64,000 nt of DNA from Ischnura elegans (Eukaryota; Arthropoda; Insecta; Odonata; Coenagrionidae), in NCBI RefSeq assembly GCF_921293095.1, contig NC_060257.1, forward strand, positions 58,440,968 through 58,504,967, read 5' to 3'. The notes beneath the pieces were generated by a model. The model ran no database searches, was not told the DNA's origin, and worked only from the letters and a program-made list of their open reading frames with translations. The translations under genes and the position numbers were made by a program. Below, piece after piece: positions 13,701 to 28,700 of the stretch (position 1 is the first letter of the stretch; every line of letters starts with the position of its first letter).

Positions 13701-16700
13701 ATTTACTTTTCTCTACTTATTCAGTTTAAGCCACAAATATTGACACCAGTGGCATAACTATGGGTGAGGGGATAGGTCCTCCTCCAAAGCCTCAGATAAA
13801 TTAAAAAAATGTTTAAAACTATTGTCTAGTTTTGACTTAAAATAACTGCAACTGCTTAAAGTACAATCTTTTGTGCCAAAATGATATAAAATGTATTTCC
13901 AGGCATGTGATTTTTCAAAAATTATACCAGATTTTGCCTGGGGGGAGGGTTCACCATCCCATCCCTCCCCAAAGACATATTCCTAGTTATGCCACTGATT
14001 GACACAACATTTTTTGCAATACTTTTTTCTAGTTTTTACTCTAAAGAGCTCTCCAGTGAGATTTTTTGCTGTCATAGGTGATAACCACATTTTTGTGTGC
14101 TAAATTAACCATAAGATCAGACATATGGTATTGATTTAGAATTTTTTTTACCACGTATATATTTCAATCCTAAATATTTTACTAAGAGGTGTTCGATATT
14201 AACCAATTATGTAATGCCCATTGGCAACCTGAGATGCCACAATTTTTGCTCATTTTTGAAAATTACTTCCTCCCCCAATATGCATCTTACACTACCAATT
14301 CTTTCCTTTCTGTACTCTCTACTCTCTCCTTTCTTGAGCAAGGTCGGCATTTTACCCTGCCATTAAACCTAATTATTCATATCTATGAGGTAGAGTTTGT
14401 GAAGGGTACACAAGTGGTCATTGTTGAGCTTGACATGGAAGTGTACACTCGTGCCTCTCATGATATGTATTGCATATTTCTGAATATTGTTGTGGTATGC
14501 GCATACGTAACATACCTATGCTTTTAATGCCACTGTGAAAAAGTTTTGCTGTTCATATATTGTACTCGTGATTTCTAAACTGTGCTGCGTTGCTACTAAA
14601 AAAAAACGTTGTTCCACTTGCAAAACATTTTTAAAATTATTTGTCCCGAAATACAGTACTTACCTATGGTGAGAAACATTCTAAATTTTGATGAAAATAA
14701 AAATAAAAATTCTCTGGGCATCAATGGGTTAAAAAAAAAGCTAAACCGATGGATCATTGCCTAGCTTATCTTTTTATGCTTGAATTTCTCTTGTATTGTC
14801 TTTATAAAATTAACATTATGAGTAGTTACATACACATTTTCTATAGTTTATTTCTTTATTGTATCATACATGCTTTATTTTTTTTGGATTAATCACTGGC
14901 TGTAATTTTCCTTCCATATGATAATGAACCAATATATCTTAAAGTTCCTTAACGTAAGTAAACCATAAATATTACAGACCTTATAGTAAGAACTATGTGG
15001 AAGAGGATTTATTTTTCAATATTTCTTGCCACTGAATTTCATGTGAATAATAATCTGGGAAAATATAATGCTCTAATGAATAAAAATTGATTTCTTGCCC
15101 CTTAACAATTGAATTTTGTAGCCAAATGCATGACTTTTATTGAGTTATTGTTTGAAAGTACATATACGTGTGGTGTGTGTAAATATTTTATTTTTGGAAA
15201 TTTTTCATTAAATTCTCTTTACATGCATGAAATTTTGGCATGTGGGTTAGGAATTTGTCATTGGTGCTCAGGTTAAATTTAAGAATTTCAGCAACCGTAT
15301 AAAATGAAATGCATATTAATTGAAACTTTCAACCAAGAAACCTGCAGACTGATTGGAAATGTGGAAAAAATCATGTACGACATGGAATAATTTTTTGAGA
15401 GGAAAAAAAAACCTCAAGGAAGACTTTTCCAGAAACGGGATAGCTAGACGTCCTTAGGATGACCATTGCTCCTGCGCATATACCATGGTAAGGTCAATGT
15501 TTTTCTATTATTATAATCATATTCATGCATTGTCCTTTCAGGTGCATTAGGTCACTTCTTAATGTGCTTCTCTGTACCCAGAAACACGACCACCATCTTT
15601 GATACGTTCTTGGGCGAGGACTCTGTATGTGCCATACATGGACTCCGCTTTATGGGCATGGGATGGATTATAATGGTGCACACTGTGTACTTCCTTTCGG
15701 ATTATTGTGGTGAGAACATCTGCTATTTGAAGTCACTTTTTTATTTTGTCATTGATAGAAAATTTCTATTATTGGTTGTTAGAAGTTTATATGAACCTGT
15801 AAAACCAGCTTATACAATTATGTAGAATATAGTACTTGGTTTCCATGGACACCCTTCCTTTTAAAGATATGATATCGATGGCTAAGTTCTAACTATGCGT
15901 ATCTCAAAAATAGGAGATTTTGAGGAGAGCAAATAAAAACGATTAATATTTGTTACTTGCACACTGAAAGTAAAAACCAAAAGTTCATAAAATTGAAACA
16001 GAAGCATTAATTTGCAAGCAAAGAGTTGTGTTTTGCTTGTATTTTACTTTTTTAATATCATTACACTTTATTTATGATACCTGTCTCAAACCGGCCGAAT
16101 TTGGGAATCGTGTTGTTAGAACTTAGCCATCGATATTTATTTCAAAGGGGAATTGTGCATTGGCATTGGACACTATATCTCTCCGGAGGGAGTATATTCA
16201 TGGAATCCAAGTTGGAGGGCAGTTTTTTTTCAATCATCGATCATTCATCAAAATCACCGTACAGGTGACTGGCGGGTACTGTCCAGGTTGGGCAATTATG
16301 CATCCTCCGCACCGCACCCTCAAGCCATTTCTAACCATAAGCTTTTAGTTTAAGATTAATAGCAAACTCATTAACTACACTGCCTCAATGGATTCTCCCG
16401 CCAAGTGTGCACTGCGGAGAAACACCCAGAAAACTCGCCGAATGACTTAAGCATTTACATGTCTGACCATTATGCCGATAAAAGAGAATTTTTTTAATGC
16501 ACTGTGGCTAGAGTGTGAAACATTATGTCCATTACCATTCAAAACAAAAGAGGAGACATGCTGACTTATGGAATTGTTCGGATCCATGACAACACCCATC
16601 ATCTCAGTGCTGATGCAGCCCAACTGCTCCTTGAGCTGTTTCAATGTGACATTTTCAATCATCTGCCGTGCAATGTCAGCATAGTGCCGTCTGACTTCCA

Positions 16701-19700
16701 TCTTTACACTGAAATGAAGGAGTGGCTAGGAAGGAAGCATTTTCAAACTGGCAATGAGCTTCAGGGCAAAGGCAAAATTCATAGGAAGTATTGGTGGCAA
16801 CATCCTATGAAGAAGGTATGCATAGGAAAGCTTGTCCACAGGCATGACCAACTCCTCAATCGCCGAGGCGATTATCTTGAAAGGATACCACAAGTGTGCT
16901 CAACATTTAGCAATGACATAATTTTTAATCCATCACTTTGCCTTGTGTTCATGACCCATCGGAGGTTGAAAAATAAACGGCCCTCATATATTTTATCTAA
17001 TTGTCCCCTATCCTAAATTTATGATCTGAAATTTTCAGACCTGGAACACAATGTTCTAGGATTGAACACATGGAACTGATATAGACAAATTCAGAAACTA
17101 ATGAAACTGGTATGGAACCAATAGGGAATTAATTTAGAATATATCAAACTGATTTGGAATGCATGGAACTGAATATGGGATCAGTCGGGGGCACATAGAA
17201 CCTATATAGAACACATTGAACTGGAATGGAAACATGTGGAAACTGAATGGTAAAAAATGGAACAATATATAGGGTAGCAGTACTAGGAGCGTGTGTAACT
17301 GGTATGGAATAGACATGAGACAACCAAAACTGGTCCTAAGCATATTAGTGTGTGAAGGAACAGGTAGAAAATAAGCATTAGGAACGTTATCTGTTTTAGT
17401 GGATGGATGTGAGGCACATTGCTATGGGTAAGTGTGGTATGGAATTAATCCTTTGCTCCTTTTAAGTGACATATCTGGTCCTCAGGTTCTGTACCCACTT
17501 TAAAATGACTTTCTATCCTGAAACTTCCACATGTTCCATTACAAGATTTCCAGTTCCATACAAGTTCCATATCTGAATTCTAGGTTTCAGATCAGTTTCA
17601 GATCTGATCTTGGTTTGGAATTGATGGGAGTTATTTGGTAAGGTCATCAATATATATGCACCTAGAATGAAATTAAGCATGAAGAAATAATTTACTATAG
17701 GCTGGATTTGAACCCAAATCTTCTGATTGCTTCTGATCATGTATGCTACCTGTTACACCATGAAAGCGTATAATGGTGGCATAAAATCAGGGGATTGGGA
17801 AATGTTAAATCTCTGGCCAACAATTAATAGTTTAATAGTTTATTTACTGACGGGATAACCACCCAATTACAAAAATGCACAAATTAACACAAGATTGAAA
17901 CATTTCCAATGCTCCCAAAAATACAGGAACAATCGCACAAACTTGCTGCAAAAACCAACAATAGAAAAAACAAACACAGCAGTCAAGAATAACAGATTGA
18001 ACCGTCACACATCTCTCAAACAGTGGAAACAGACACTATCACCATACACAAGAACAAATCATCCAAGTCATTGCACAAACAAAGGCAGCTTCCTCCTTAA
18101 ATTCTTTGGATTTAAATTAAAAAGGTCAATGTTACTACATTTGTAGTTAATGCTCCGCATAGTTCTGGTTAAGGGTGAGTGGAAGGCGTAATTTCTATTA
18201 GAATGAGGGAGTGAAAACATGAATGTTTGCCTAGTGTTTAAAATGGGGACATGGAAAGGGATCATTTCTACCAGATGAACAGAGTCAATGTCTCCATGCA
18301 GTAGACGGTGAAGGAATGTTATGTCCAGGTGTAATCGACGGGTTGCCAAAGGTAACAGATTAAGAAGGGATAGTGTTAAGTCATAAATAATAGGGAGGAT
18401 GTTAAATCTGTAGGATACTAATCTAATGAATCTGCGTTGCACACTCTCAATAGCTTTGATGTGAATGTTATAGAACGGGGACCATACAATAGAGGCATAC
18501 TCAAGAATAGGGCGGATTAAAGTGCAATAGAGGATCTTATAAGTATGAATATTATCAAAATCTCTTGAAATAATTGGTAATATGTTGACTGAATTTGAAT
18601 CCTTTTTAAAATTGGGTGCACATATCTACTTTAGTTCCCCTTGAATTACATTAATCATGTCATTCTCAGTGATTAATACTTATTCTCATCCTGAATTTTT
18701 TATTGTGCAGGACAATTATTTTCCAAAAATACATTTTTTCTATGTAAGTGGCTAGTTTCACTAATTGATGTGCATACACAGGTATTTATGTATAGTTGTT
18801 GCAATGTTCTTCTGTTGGAATCAATAACATTTGCACATAATGATTTTTGGAGTTGCAAAATTGACAATAGCTTTTGTGAAACTTCTTATGAATTTCTCTT
18901 GGGTTCCTGAAGGTTACCTATGACTTAGCATTCATGTTTTATTCACCTTTAAGACTATAGCTAATGTCTTTATTTGCATGCTTCTTGGACTTCATGCCGG
19001 GCTTTCATAAATTTCTTCGCTATAAGTGGCATGAATAAAACTATTTCAATCCAGCTAGCACAGGAGATACACTCTGCATCGGACATTTAGGATGAATGAT
19101 ATAATGCAGATGGAACCAACGTATTTCTCATTCTGCCACCTTTTAATGAATATAAATGCTCACTGATGATAAAATGGTTTTTGATTAGCTCCACTTTCTC
19201 TTGGGCTTGTTGACGAAATTTCCCCTTCTTCTTTGGGGACCTCTTAAGGGTGGAATGGTTCACACTTTACAAGGGGAGTGTCTCAAAACTGGGTCTCATA
19301 TTTCAATCAAGATTGTAGATTTGTTGTTGAGGTGGGGGATCAACTCCCAGGGCACTCATTAGACCTGTAAGTCCATTGTGCCAACCACCGATAATGGATC
19401 ACCCAAAGAGGCCTATGTCCTTAGTGAAGGACAAAAGGTCCCCAATGGGAAGATCTCTTACTTCCTTGGGCTCTATAAAAGGTGAGCTCAGGTGTCTATA
19501 TCGAGTCCTCATGATTGCGGGGCACTCGCATATTAGATGGGTGGTTGTTTCTTCTCCCATGTCACACCATCTACACCTATCTGAGTCTGTTATCCCCAGC
19601 AAATGCATATGTCTCATTACGTGATAGTGTCCCGTAAGCAGGCCTACTACAGTTCGCAATTGACTTCTGTCCATAAGGAGAAGTCTTCTCTCGAATATTT

Positions 19701-22700
19701 CAATCTAACTTTGTAGTGTTATTTTCCATCGGGAGCTGTCCCGGAATCAATCCCGATATGGGGTTATATAACCAATAGTTTAAACAAAAAACATGGTTAA
19801 ACATTTACAAACCTAATATATTCCCTTAGAAACTAGAAGCAACCAAGAATGAAATGTAGCCTGGTGGTCACGATGTATGACTCTCTGACAGTAGGTCCCA
19901 AGGATCACTACTCGGAGTCATAACTTTTTTTTCATAGTTTGTTTTTGCTTTTCATTTTACAGAAGCCTGTTATTCATCATTATTTCCATTGATTTTCACT
20001 GAAAATTTTGTCTCTCTGTGTGAAAATATTTTTTTGCAATACAGCAGTGTCTGCTGTTTTTCCATTTTTACTTTCAATAATGTTATTTCGGTGTCGGAAC
20101 CCGAAGTGTTTTTACGCTGCACATGCATTTGGATTGCAATATGTACTCATATTCTTCCAATTCAAGATTTGGAATGGAATCACTTTATTACGTGAAATTT
20201 CAGCACTATGTGTACTCATTAGTAAAGGAGAATGATAACTGCGAAGCTATATGTTTCACGCATAAGAATTGTTAATTCTGTCTTGGGGAGAGTTAAAGGC
20301 TAAATTTAGCAACAAGATGATTCTGGGGAACCTCTAGTTGCCAATGGTTTGTAAACAGTTGAGCCACCGCTCGCTGAAAAGATGGATGACCGCCTAGACT
20401 TTGGGAAGAAGACGTATTTCCCTCCCTGGCTGGCTGTCCTTGGATTTCAATGGTTCTTTTCCAAAAATACTATATTTGTCTGAATATAGTCCCCCTTTTT
20501 CTTCCAAAAATGTCCATGATAAAAGTAATTGGGGGACTATATTCAAACCCATTTTTTAAATTTTTTCCTGAAACTCAAGTCTCAAAATTAGGGGGGGGGG
20601 GCTTATTCAGAGAGGGACTATATTCGGAGAAATACTGTATTTATAAGCCTTTTTACACTTACATCCATATCCTATTGCAGCGGATAGGCCACGAAAGTGT
20701 TACTTACTGTCTTTTGAATCTTGCCTAAGTTTTGAGGTTTTAAGCTTCTAGTGTGGGTAGGTCTTCACTAATAGGAATCGAGCATCCGAAAGTAGTGGAA
20801 TATATTTACGCTTCCTGGAGTAAATATATTTTGGTTACAGTCAAATACATAATTAAAATTTAGAATATCGGAACATGTGTGTTGCGAAAATGCTTAGTTT
20901 TTCGACGCGGAAATAACATTATTGAAAGTAGGCTTCTATTTGCAAAAAGAGAAAGCAATGAAGAAAAAGATTTCCACACAGAAAAACAAAAATTTCAGGG
21001 TTGGGCACAAGGGTCTGACAAGCAAACGATCTTCTCATGCTTGAGATTAAAAGCAAGGTACTACAATTACTGTACAAAATGTTCTCTTTATTTTTCACGT
21101 GAAAGGTATAAATATTAAATTAAATGTTTGAGGCTCCATAATACACAAAACAAAATGAACGTGATGATAACAGTGTAAAAAATTTTTGTCTGCTAATTAA
21201 GCGTGTGGGGGGGGGGGGGCACGTGCCCCCGTCCCCCACCCCACTAAATCTTCCTATGGTCAGCACCAGCAATCCCTTTCTGCTGCACACTAACACTTTC
21301 AAGGAGGAAGATCTGTAAATACCTTTGATTTTTCAGATAACAAAGCAGTAGCACTACGCAAAGCTGATGGATTTATGGTTCAAGTGGTAAGCAACGCTAC
21401 TCTCTCAGTGGATACGTTTTTCTTCATCAGGTGAGTCATTTTATTCAAGAAATCAGCGATTAACCCTTCAGGTGTGGTTGATAGATCAACAGCCTTCCAA
21501 TAATCATGTCAAAATGGAGAGTCACTCGTTTAAATTTCAGGGGAGATTGGCAGAGTAAGTATATACGTCATGGGCGTACCCAGCCAGGGGCAGGAGGGGG
21601 CGGCTGTCCCCCCCTAGAAGCAAAACTAGCAAATGTCTTTAAGGAAAAGAGCTGTTGCAGTTTCCTTAACCCTTTCGCGCCGGACCTTTGTTGAGGGAAA
21701 TTCTTCCTCAGTACGAGTCTCTTGAAAGTTTTCTTTACTCCCCTGTACGAAGCTTTTTCGCGTCGACTGAAGGCAGTGGTTCCCTCCATGACCATTTTTG
21801 GACCCAACTCAGTGGGGCATCAATCCCTTTCCTCAGCCTCTGTCCCAGACCCTAGAAGGATTAAAAGCCCCTTCCTAGCACGAGTCCGCGGTCAACTGGC
21901 TAAAATATTAATGCAAAATATATGCAAATATTTCTTGTTCGCATCGATTTTTTTACATTCAAAATGAATTTTGTGTTTTTTTTCTGAGCGTGCAGAAATT
22001 TTAAACAAAGCTCTAACGTTGATATAGACAGATTAAGTATATTTACTAGTTGTTCTATAACTCCGTTGATATTAACGATAGAATTTTGTTTGAAATTTCC
22101 ATGTGGTCAGTAAAAAAAGATGATTTTAAGTCTAGCATTGGATTTCAAAAGTGAGCAACAAAAATATTTTTGGAAAACACACTGCAAATAACAGTAGTTG
22201 ACCATGTGGAGAGGATAGGAAAGGGTCGACCTGAGCGGCCGAAGAAGGGACTGGGCTCGCGTTAAGGCGGTTCGCGAGGGGCGACCGCGTCTGTGGGTCT
22301 ATTGTGTCCGTCTCGGTCACTTTTTTCGACCTGTTTCGATTCATTGGTTAGGGTAGGAAAATTCACGTCGCACAGGTGTGGCATTCGTTGTTCAAGGAAG
22401 ATAATCCTTGCCGCACAGGTGCGGCATTCGGCGCGAAAGGGTTAAAATGTTGATTTCATTCACCTTTTCCATGCTCAAATCTTACCCACAACTTGGACAA
22501 CCATGGCTTGCACCCCCCGAGTTTTGATCCTGGGTACGCCCTTGATTTACGTACATATACCTGCATGCTGTCTGCTGTATTCATAGCCGGTTGAAAGAGA
22601 GGGCTGAACATTTGAGAAGGTTTTTCCGCACCTACCAATGTACAAGTGTTTACAATTTCCCACAGCTTAAGGGTTAATCCTGTTAAATTCTCTAATGACA

Positions 22701-25700
22701 TATTTCAAGTAGCCGGTTGAAAGAGAGGGCTGAACATTTGAGAAGGTTTTTCCGCACCTACCAATGTACAAGTGTTTACAATTTCCCACAGCTTAAGGGT
22801 TAATCCTGTTAAATTCTCTAATGACATATTTCAAGTTAAGTTTCACTACTCAAATATCCATTTACAAAGCTCTTTTCATGATAACTGAGTACATACTGCA
22901 TATGAGAAACTGTTTGCCTTACCGTACCAGCTAAGAAGTTCTCCCTTTGTATTCATTCGTAAAAAAAGATTCTTAAAATTAACTTTTCTTTCATCTTTGA
23001 AGTATTGAAAATTATTCATAATTCATGCTGTACAATCCTTGAAGGATTGCAGGTTTTCCTGGCATACATATATGGTTTGCGGAAAGACTTTGTGGGTTTC
23101 TCACTGAGTACTATTAATGCAGAGTACCAAATCGTTATTTTTGTGCAAAGTGCCTTTTGAGATTAGATAACGAAATACAGTTTTATGCCACCCATTTTGT
23201 GCTATTAGGCATTTAAGGTAAAAAGTTATTCTCTCCAATTCACTCTTAAACTTCATTTTATTTTTCAACTTTTCGCCAAGAACAACGATGGACATCAGCA
23301 CTTATATGATATTTACACTTACAAGATTAACGAATTTATCATGAATGTGAAAGAATGCATTTACTCTAATATTTTGTGTGTTTTTGGTTTTGTTCCTTTT
23401 TGCCATAAAGTGAATCAAGCGCAAAAACTTTTAGATTTTGTGCTTAAAAGTATTTTTTATACCAAATCACATCCAGGATATGAACTGACAAAAATTAGGT
23501 GCCAACTGTAACCTAATGACAAGTCAGACTAGCAATAAGTATTTGAGAAATTTGTTTCCTGCATCAATGGTACCCATTGAGGAACTTGAGAAATTTTCTT
23601 TGTGATGCTATATGATAAATTTTCTCTATGATTAAAATCACCTTCTTCAAGTACATAAAGAATGTTGTTTCCCTGAGGGAATGCAGCGTGCTTATCATTT
23701 CAAAAGACTTACTCCACTTACACCTAGAGCAGCAACAAGTAGGGTTACTGATTTGAAGATAAGAGAATCATTGTCAGACATATTGCATAGTTTTAAGTGT
23801 TAAATTTGTTGGAAAATACCGTGTACATATTTTGTTCTACTTTTTCATCTAAGTCGTGCTGTGTGTTCACTCCATCACATACTGGATACACATGCATTCT
23901 TGAGAAAAGTTTTATAACTGTTATCATGAAAATCGTTCATGTTATTGATAACCTAAAAATAATATTCAAGTATGGAAGCTTGCAGAAATATAGGGGAGGA
24001 GTTCTGCAACCCTAGCCAAGACCCAACGCTAGCTGAGCTGCGTCACCAGTACTTTTTGTCTTGATTTAGCAAGTAAAAATTTTGCTCAAATGATATAATT
24101 TCTGTGGGTTATTTTTATGGCTGAGTACACCTTCTTAACCTCATTTAAAAATCTATATTTTTCCATATTATTTGTGTGACTCCCTTATTTTATGTGTGGG
24201 TATTCCGAACCCCCCTACAAATACCCAGGTTGACGACCTTTCAGTTCCCCTAGATACACCTGTAGTATGCGTAATGTTTGTACCCCTCCTACTTTCCCAT
24301 ATCAGCAGGCCTGTTGTAGAGAGTTTCATCTTTCTCATGTCCGAAGTTGTTTGTTAGGTAGGACTAGCTCTTATAAATTCCCAATCTTTGTATGTACTCA
24401 AATAAGTTGTATTTTTTTCTTTCAATTATAGTGGTTTTCTCCTGTCCTACTTATTCTACAAAGACGAGGCAAAGAACAAACTGAAGGAGCAAAAGAAAGA
24501 AACGTTTAAGGCAAAAGTCAACAAATTTTTTCTAATGCTGTTGAGAAGATTTATGAGGTAAGCTTGGCTAAATGTCTTAAAGGAATATCATGATATTTTC
24601 TTGACGCTGCAAGGATTGAAGTATGTACGATGCTACTCTTAAGCTGCCTCCCACTCCAGTTCTATTTGCACAATAATAATAATAATGATTTTATTTCTAT
24701 TGGTTAGCAAGTAACATAGAAATCGTCAAAAAGAGAAAATACAAAAGTGATACATAAAGATAATGACACATAATAGCACACAGCATTGGTTAAATAGAAG
24801 GAAAAAACACAACGGGACTCAGTAAAAAAACAAATGTGTCTAATAACTTCAGGCTTTACTTTGTGAAACCTCTCCATACTGGAAGTAAGGAAATAAAACT
24901 TTGTAAGGTTCACTGTTATTTAATTATGGGCACGACCTGGGTTTCGTAACTTGGTTACATCGTCAGGTGACGTACAATAGGTTGAGGTATGACAACAGTC
25001 ACACTTAGATACCATGAATTCAGAAACACAATAATACACTTTTTCAAGGAGTAAATTCTTCACACAGTTTTTGAGCAGCGGCAGAGAGGTAAGTAGTTTA
25101 ATGTCAGATGGTAATTTGTTATAGAGGCTGAATATTATTGAGGCTGAATGATGAGGACTATGTAGAGAAAGGGAAGTAGAGGCTTGGGATAGGTGGATGT
25201 CAGTATTATTTCAACTGTGGTAAGGGTGCACATCATGGTGTGAGGAGAATACCTGGAGTTTTGTTTGAAAAATGAGGAACAATTTAGTATATAAAGGGAG
25301 GGAAGTGTGAGGATGGTATGGTTCTTGAATAAAGATCTGCCAGGGATACGAAGAGGGAGGCGAAGCACTGCCTTGGCCTGCTTTTGAAGGGAAAAAAAAT
25401 CCTTTGGGAAAGGTTGTCATTTCCCCAGAGTAAAATGCTGTATGAGATGTGAGATTGGATTTTTGGGTGAAATAGGAGTTTCAGGTTGTCCCATAACTTG
25501 TGTATGTAGGCACTGAAGTTCTTTCGAGGCCTATGGTAGTTTTAGAATGTTTACATTATCTAATATGGGCTTTACAGAAGTTGGATTTGCCAACTATACT
25601 TCTATTACTCTTATCTATGTACAATGAACAATGTTGTGGAGTCTTCAAGGGTTATTTCGTGAAAAATAACTATGCCCTATTGTAACGTTTTAAGAATATC

Positions 25701-28700
25701 CTCTACTAACTAAACAAATAATTTCAGTACAATTCAAAAAACCAGCTCCATATTTTAATACTTGGGAGCAAAAAAAAAAAACAACATCAAAAAGCCACCA
25801 TGATTATCACAATCCCATTTATATTTTGTACTACCACTCACTGAACCACCGCCATGTACTGCACCATTGTGGATCTTTGAGTTCTTCGTATCCCTTTCCT
25901 CCCGTTCTCTTCTCCTCTCGTAGGCGCCTCCTTTTCTCTGCGATCTCTTCTTCTCCCTGCCGATCTTGAATTCTGCCGTATCTCTTCCTCTGCTCTCTCA
26001 ATACACCGCTAATTTAGTCTTTCTCCCGATCTTTCTTTTTAACACGTCTGCCTCCTCCTTCTCTCCATACACGACTCCCTGTTTCCGTTCACAACAATCT
26101 CCCCGTCCCTCACTACCATTGTTAGTTTTAAATTATATACAAACAACATGGTGGCTTGTTTATGTTATGTTACACTATGTAACAATGAAAAATGTATCAA
26201 TTTATTGAGTCACGAATACAAGTGAGTCGCACTCAGAGAATCGGCGAATCGTGATGGCTGCGGATTCAGTCACGGTTTTGCGCTGCGGCTGCTCACTCCT
26301 GTGGGCTCCGGGATGCTACTCTCGGAACAGGGCACCAAATCCCTAGGGTACCATTACCCTGCCGGTGCCAAGGGTCCTCCGCCTGTCTCCCTCCAGGCAT
26401 TGCTGCCTTTCAGCGGTAGTGCGCAATGATTTGAACGCTACATGGAGGATATACTTCTTTATGTTTGTCCTTTGTAATAAGAAACTAAATTGTTTGGCAC
26501 TAGGCACCAGAATTATTTATATGTACGTGTTCTTTGTCACTGAAGCAAATTCAAATGGATTTCAGTATCATTGAATTTTTATGTTTTATTTGCTCTGTTA
26601 CAGGTTAACTCCAACATACATGGTGGTGTTGGGAATTGTTGATATTAATATGAGTTGGTATAATAAAGTATCATTTTTCACAATGTCAGAAAGAGCAGAT
26701 GTGGTCTGTTCCAAATACTGGTGGAGAAATATCCTCTACATAAACAACTTCTTTTCTCGTGAGGAAATGGTGAGTCTTCATGACCAAAAATTTGGCAATT
26801 TTTGATTTTGCAGAATATATGTTTTTGAATGTGAGAAATTATTGCGTCTGTGTGAGCTGACTGGGTAATATGTGAATGTCAATCAGTGACATCTTCTGTG
26901 TCTATCATACTGATTTGTGTCATATAGCTTTGAATATGTTGATAACTAATACCTGTATACTTTTCAGTGCATGTCCTGGAGTTGGTACTTATCCAATGAT
27001 ATGCAGTTTTTTGTTCTGGGCACATTCTTGATGTTACTTTCCACCAGGTGAGATATGATTAAGTTCTCTAAAGACCTGGATTTACAGTACATGAACATGT
27101 ATGAGTTAATATCGGTTTGTGGGCAGGAACAGAACATGTGCAAATGCATGAACCAAATTATATCAGGTAGTATTTTCTGTTCATGCATTCGCACAAGTTG
27201 AGTGATTACACGGTGCATTTTGGCGTTCATTCATGGGTTCATACATTTAGACCAGTCGCGTAGCGAGGGGAGTCCAGCGGAGGGGAAAAACCAGCATACT
27301 GTACATAATTGCTTTGGCACTCTTGTCATTGGGCTGCTGTGTGCCGCAGGAAGGAAGGGATCTTGCTAAAACAGGATGCTCACATGTCTGATGCACTTAC
27401 ACTTTATTTTGTTGCCTCATGTACATATAATCAGTGACTTTTTGCGTAAACCATACCTTGATGTCTCAGAGTAACCCTCATGACTTAGTGCAAAGTGTTG
27501 TGGTTACTAGTAACTAGAAGACTTGGACCCAAAAGTAACTAGTGAAGAACAACTTTTAATGGAACCGAAATAAAGAGATGCACACTCAAAGAGACATCGG
27601 CAACGACTGGTTACCAGTGGCGCAGCGAGGGGGTTGTTTTGGGGGATAAAACCCCCCCCAGAGCTCACAGAAATTTTTAATCTAAATATATTTTACTTAA
27701 TTGGATTAATATTGCTTATAGAATAGTGTGGGGATTAATAAAATATCCCTCAGAAGACCGTAAAAATCACCATTTTGAACCATTTATCTTAATAATTTTT
27801 CCGGCGGAAGGCCTCCACACTAGGGTGGTGCGAAAAAACTCAAGTTCCAAATTTCGTGTCGTAATAGTGCGGAAAAGTTGCGATACGTTAGTACAAGAAA
27901 AACAAAAAAAGAATTATTAAAATCGGACGTCATCTTCCGATCCCGCAAAGCACCTGAAAAAATGACAAAAATGAAAAAAATTGTTTTTTTTTTCTCGTGT
28001 AAAAAAATTTAATTAAATTATTACCTTTTAACGCTGTAGCAAAAAATGATTACAAATAGCATAGGTTATTATTTATATATGCATATTTATGGTTTTTAAC
28101 TGTTATTACCGATCATACAAGATTATTAAAAATGTATAAATTTTGCAATTTCGCCTATTTTTCAGAGTTTTGTAATAATTACTTGAGGATAATTTTTGAG
28201 AAGTTTTAATTAGCTCTTTAGATCAAAAATGACAATAAAACTGGCCACTAGAATTGAAAGGCAAAATTGCACTTTAAAAAGGCAGCATGGTAACCCTATT
28301 GAAACCGAAAGTGAAGATGTTGAGGTTTTAAATGACGCAACGCAAAGTTCAACAATCAAGGAGAAATTTTGTGACTAGGAAGATTACATGCCTAGTACAT
28401 CCAAAAATATATAAATCACCATGGCAAATGAGGGTAAAATTCCAAAGTACAGCTTTTCATTGTGATCAATACGGGGTGTCTCACCGTACAGCTGCTGCTA
28501 TAGCATCAAGTGTACTTGTAGACATTGGTGTTATAACTGAAGAATATACTTCTAAGATGTAGAATTAAAAGGGAAAAGAAAAGTTTTATAAACGATTTAC
28601 ATCAAATCCATCTTGATATAGGTGAGCTACACGGTTATACTTTGACGGAAGGGTAGACAATACCATAGAAATAGAAATGATTGAATCCAAGGAGTACCGT

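Larger units (their letters stand above)
21464..22673. mobile_element. Outer piggyBac-like element of a three-layer nest
   Basis: The left end after TTAA (21460-21463) is CCCTTCAGGTGTGG; the right end is CCACAGCTTAAGGG before TTAA (22674-22677). The match is imperfect. It starts 33 bp downstream of the exon 5 donor and contains the hAT-type element 21569-22544. Its right end is duplicated in tandem. Confidence 0.6.

Noticed and set aside
14189-14527. 112-codon plus-strand frame
   Set aside because: Lies in a probable TTAA-flanked element in an intron. No homology recognised.
17700-17768. Functional tRNA gene on the minus strand
   Set aside because: Good B box only; no complete cloverleaf.
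19375-25480. LINE fragments as parts of one element
   Set aside because: 17840-18560, 19375-19710 and 24672-25480 belong to different non-LTR types (different C-termini and tails), so they are separate insertions.
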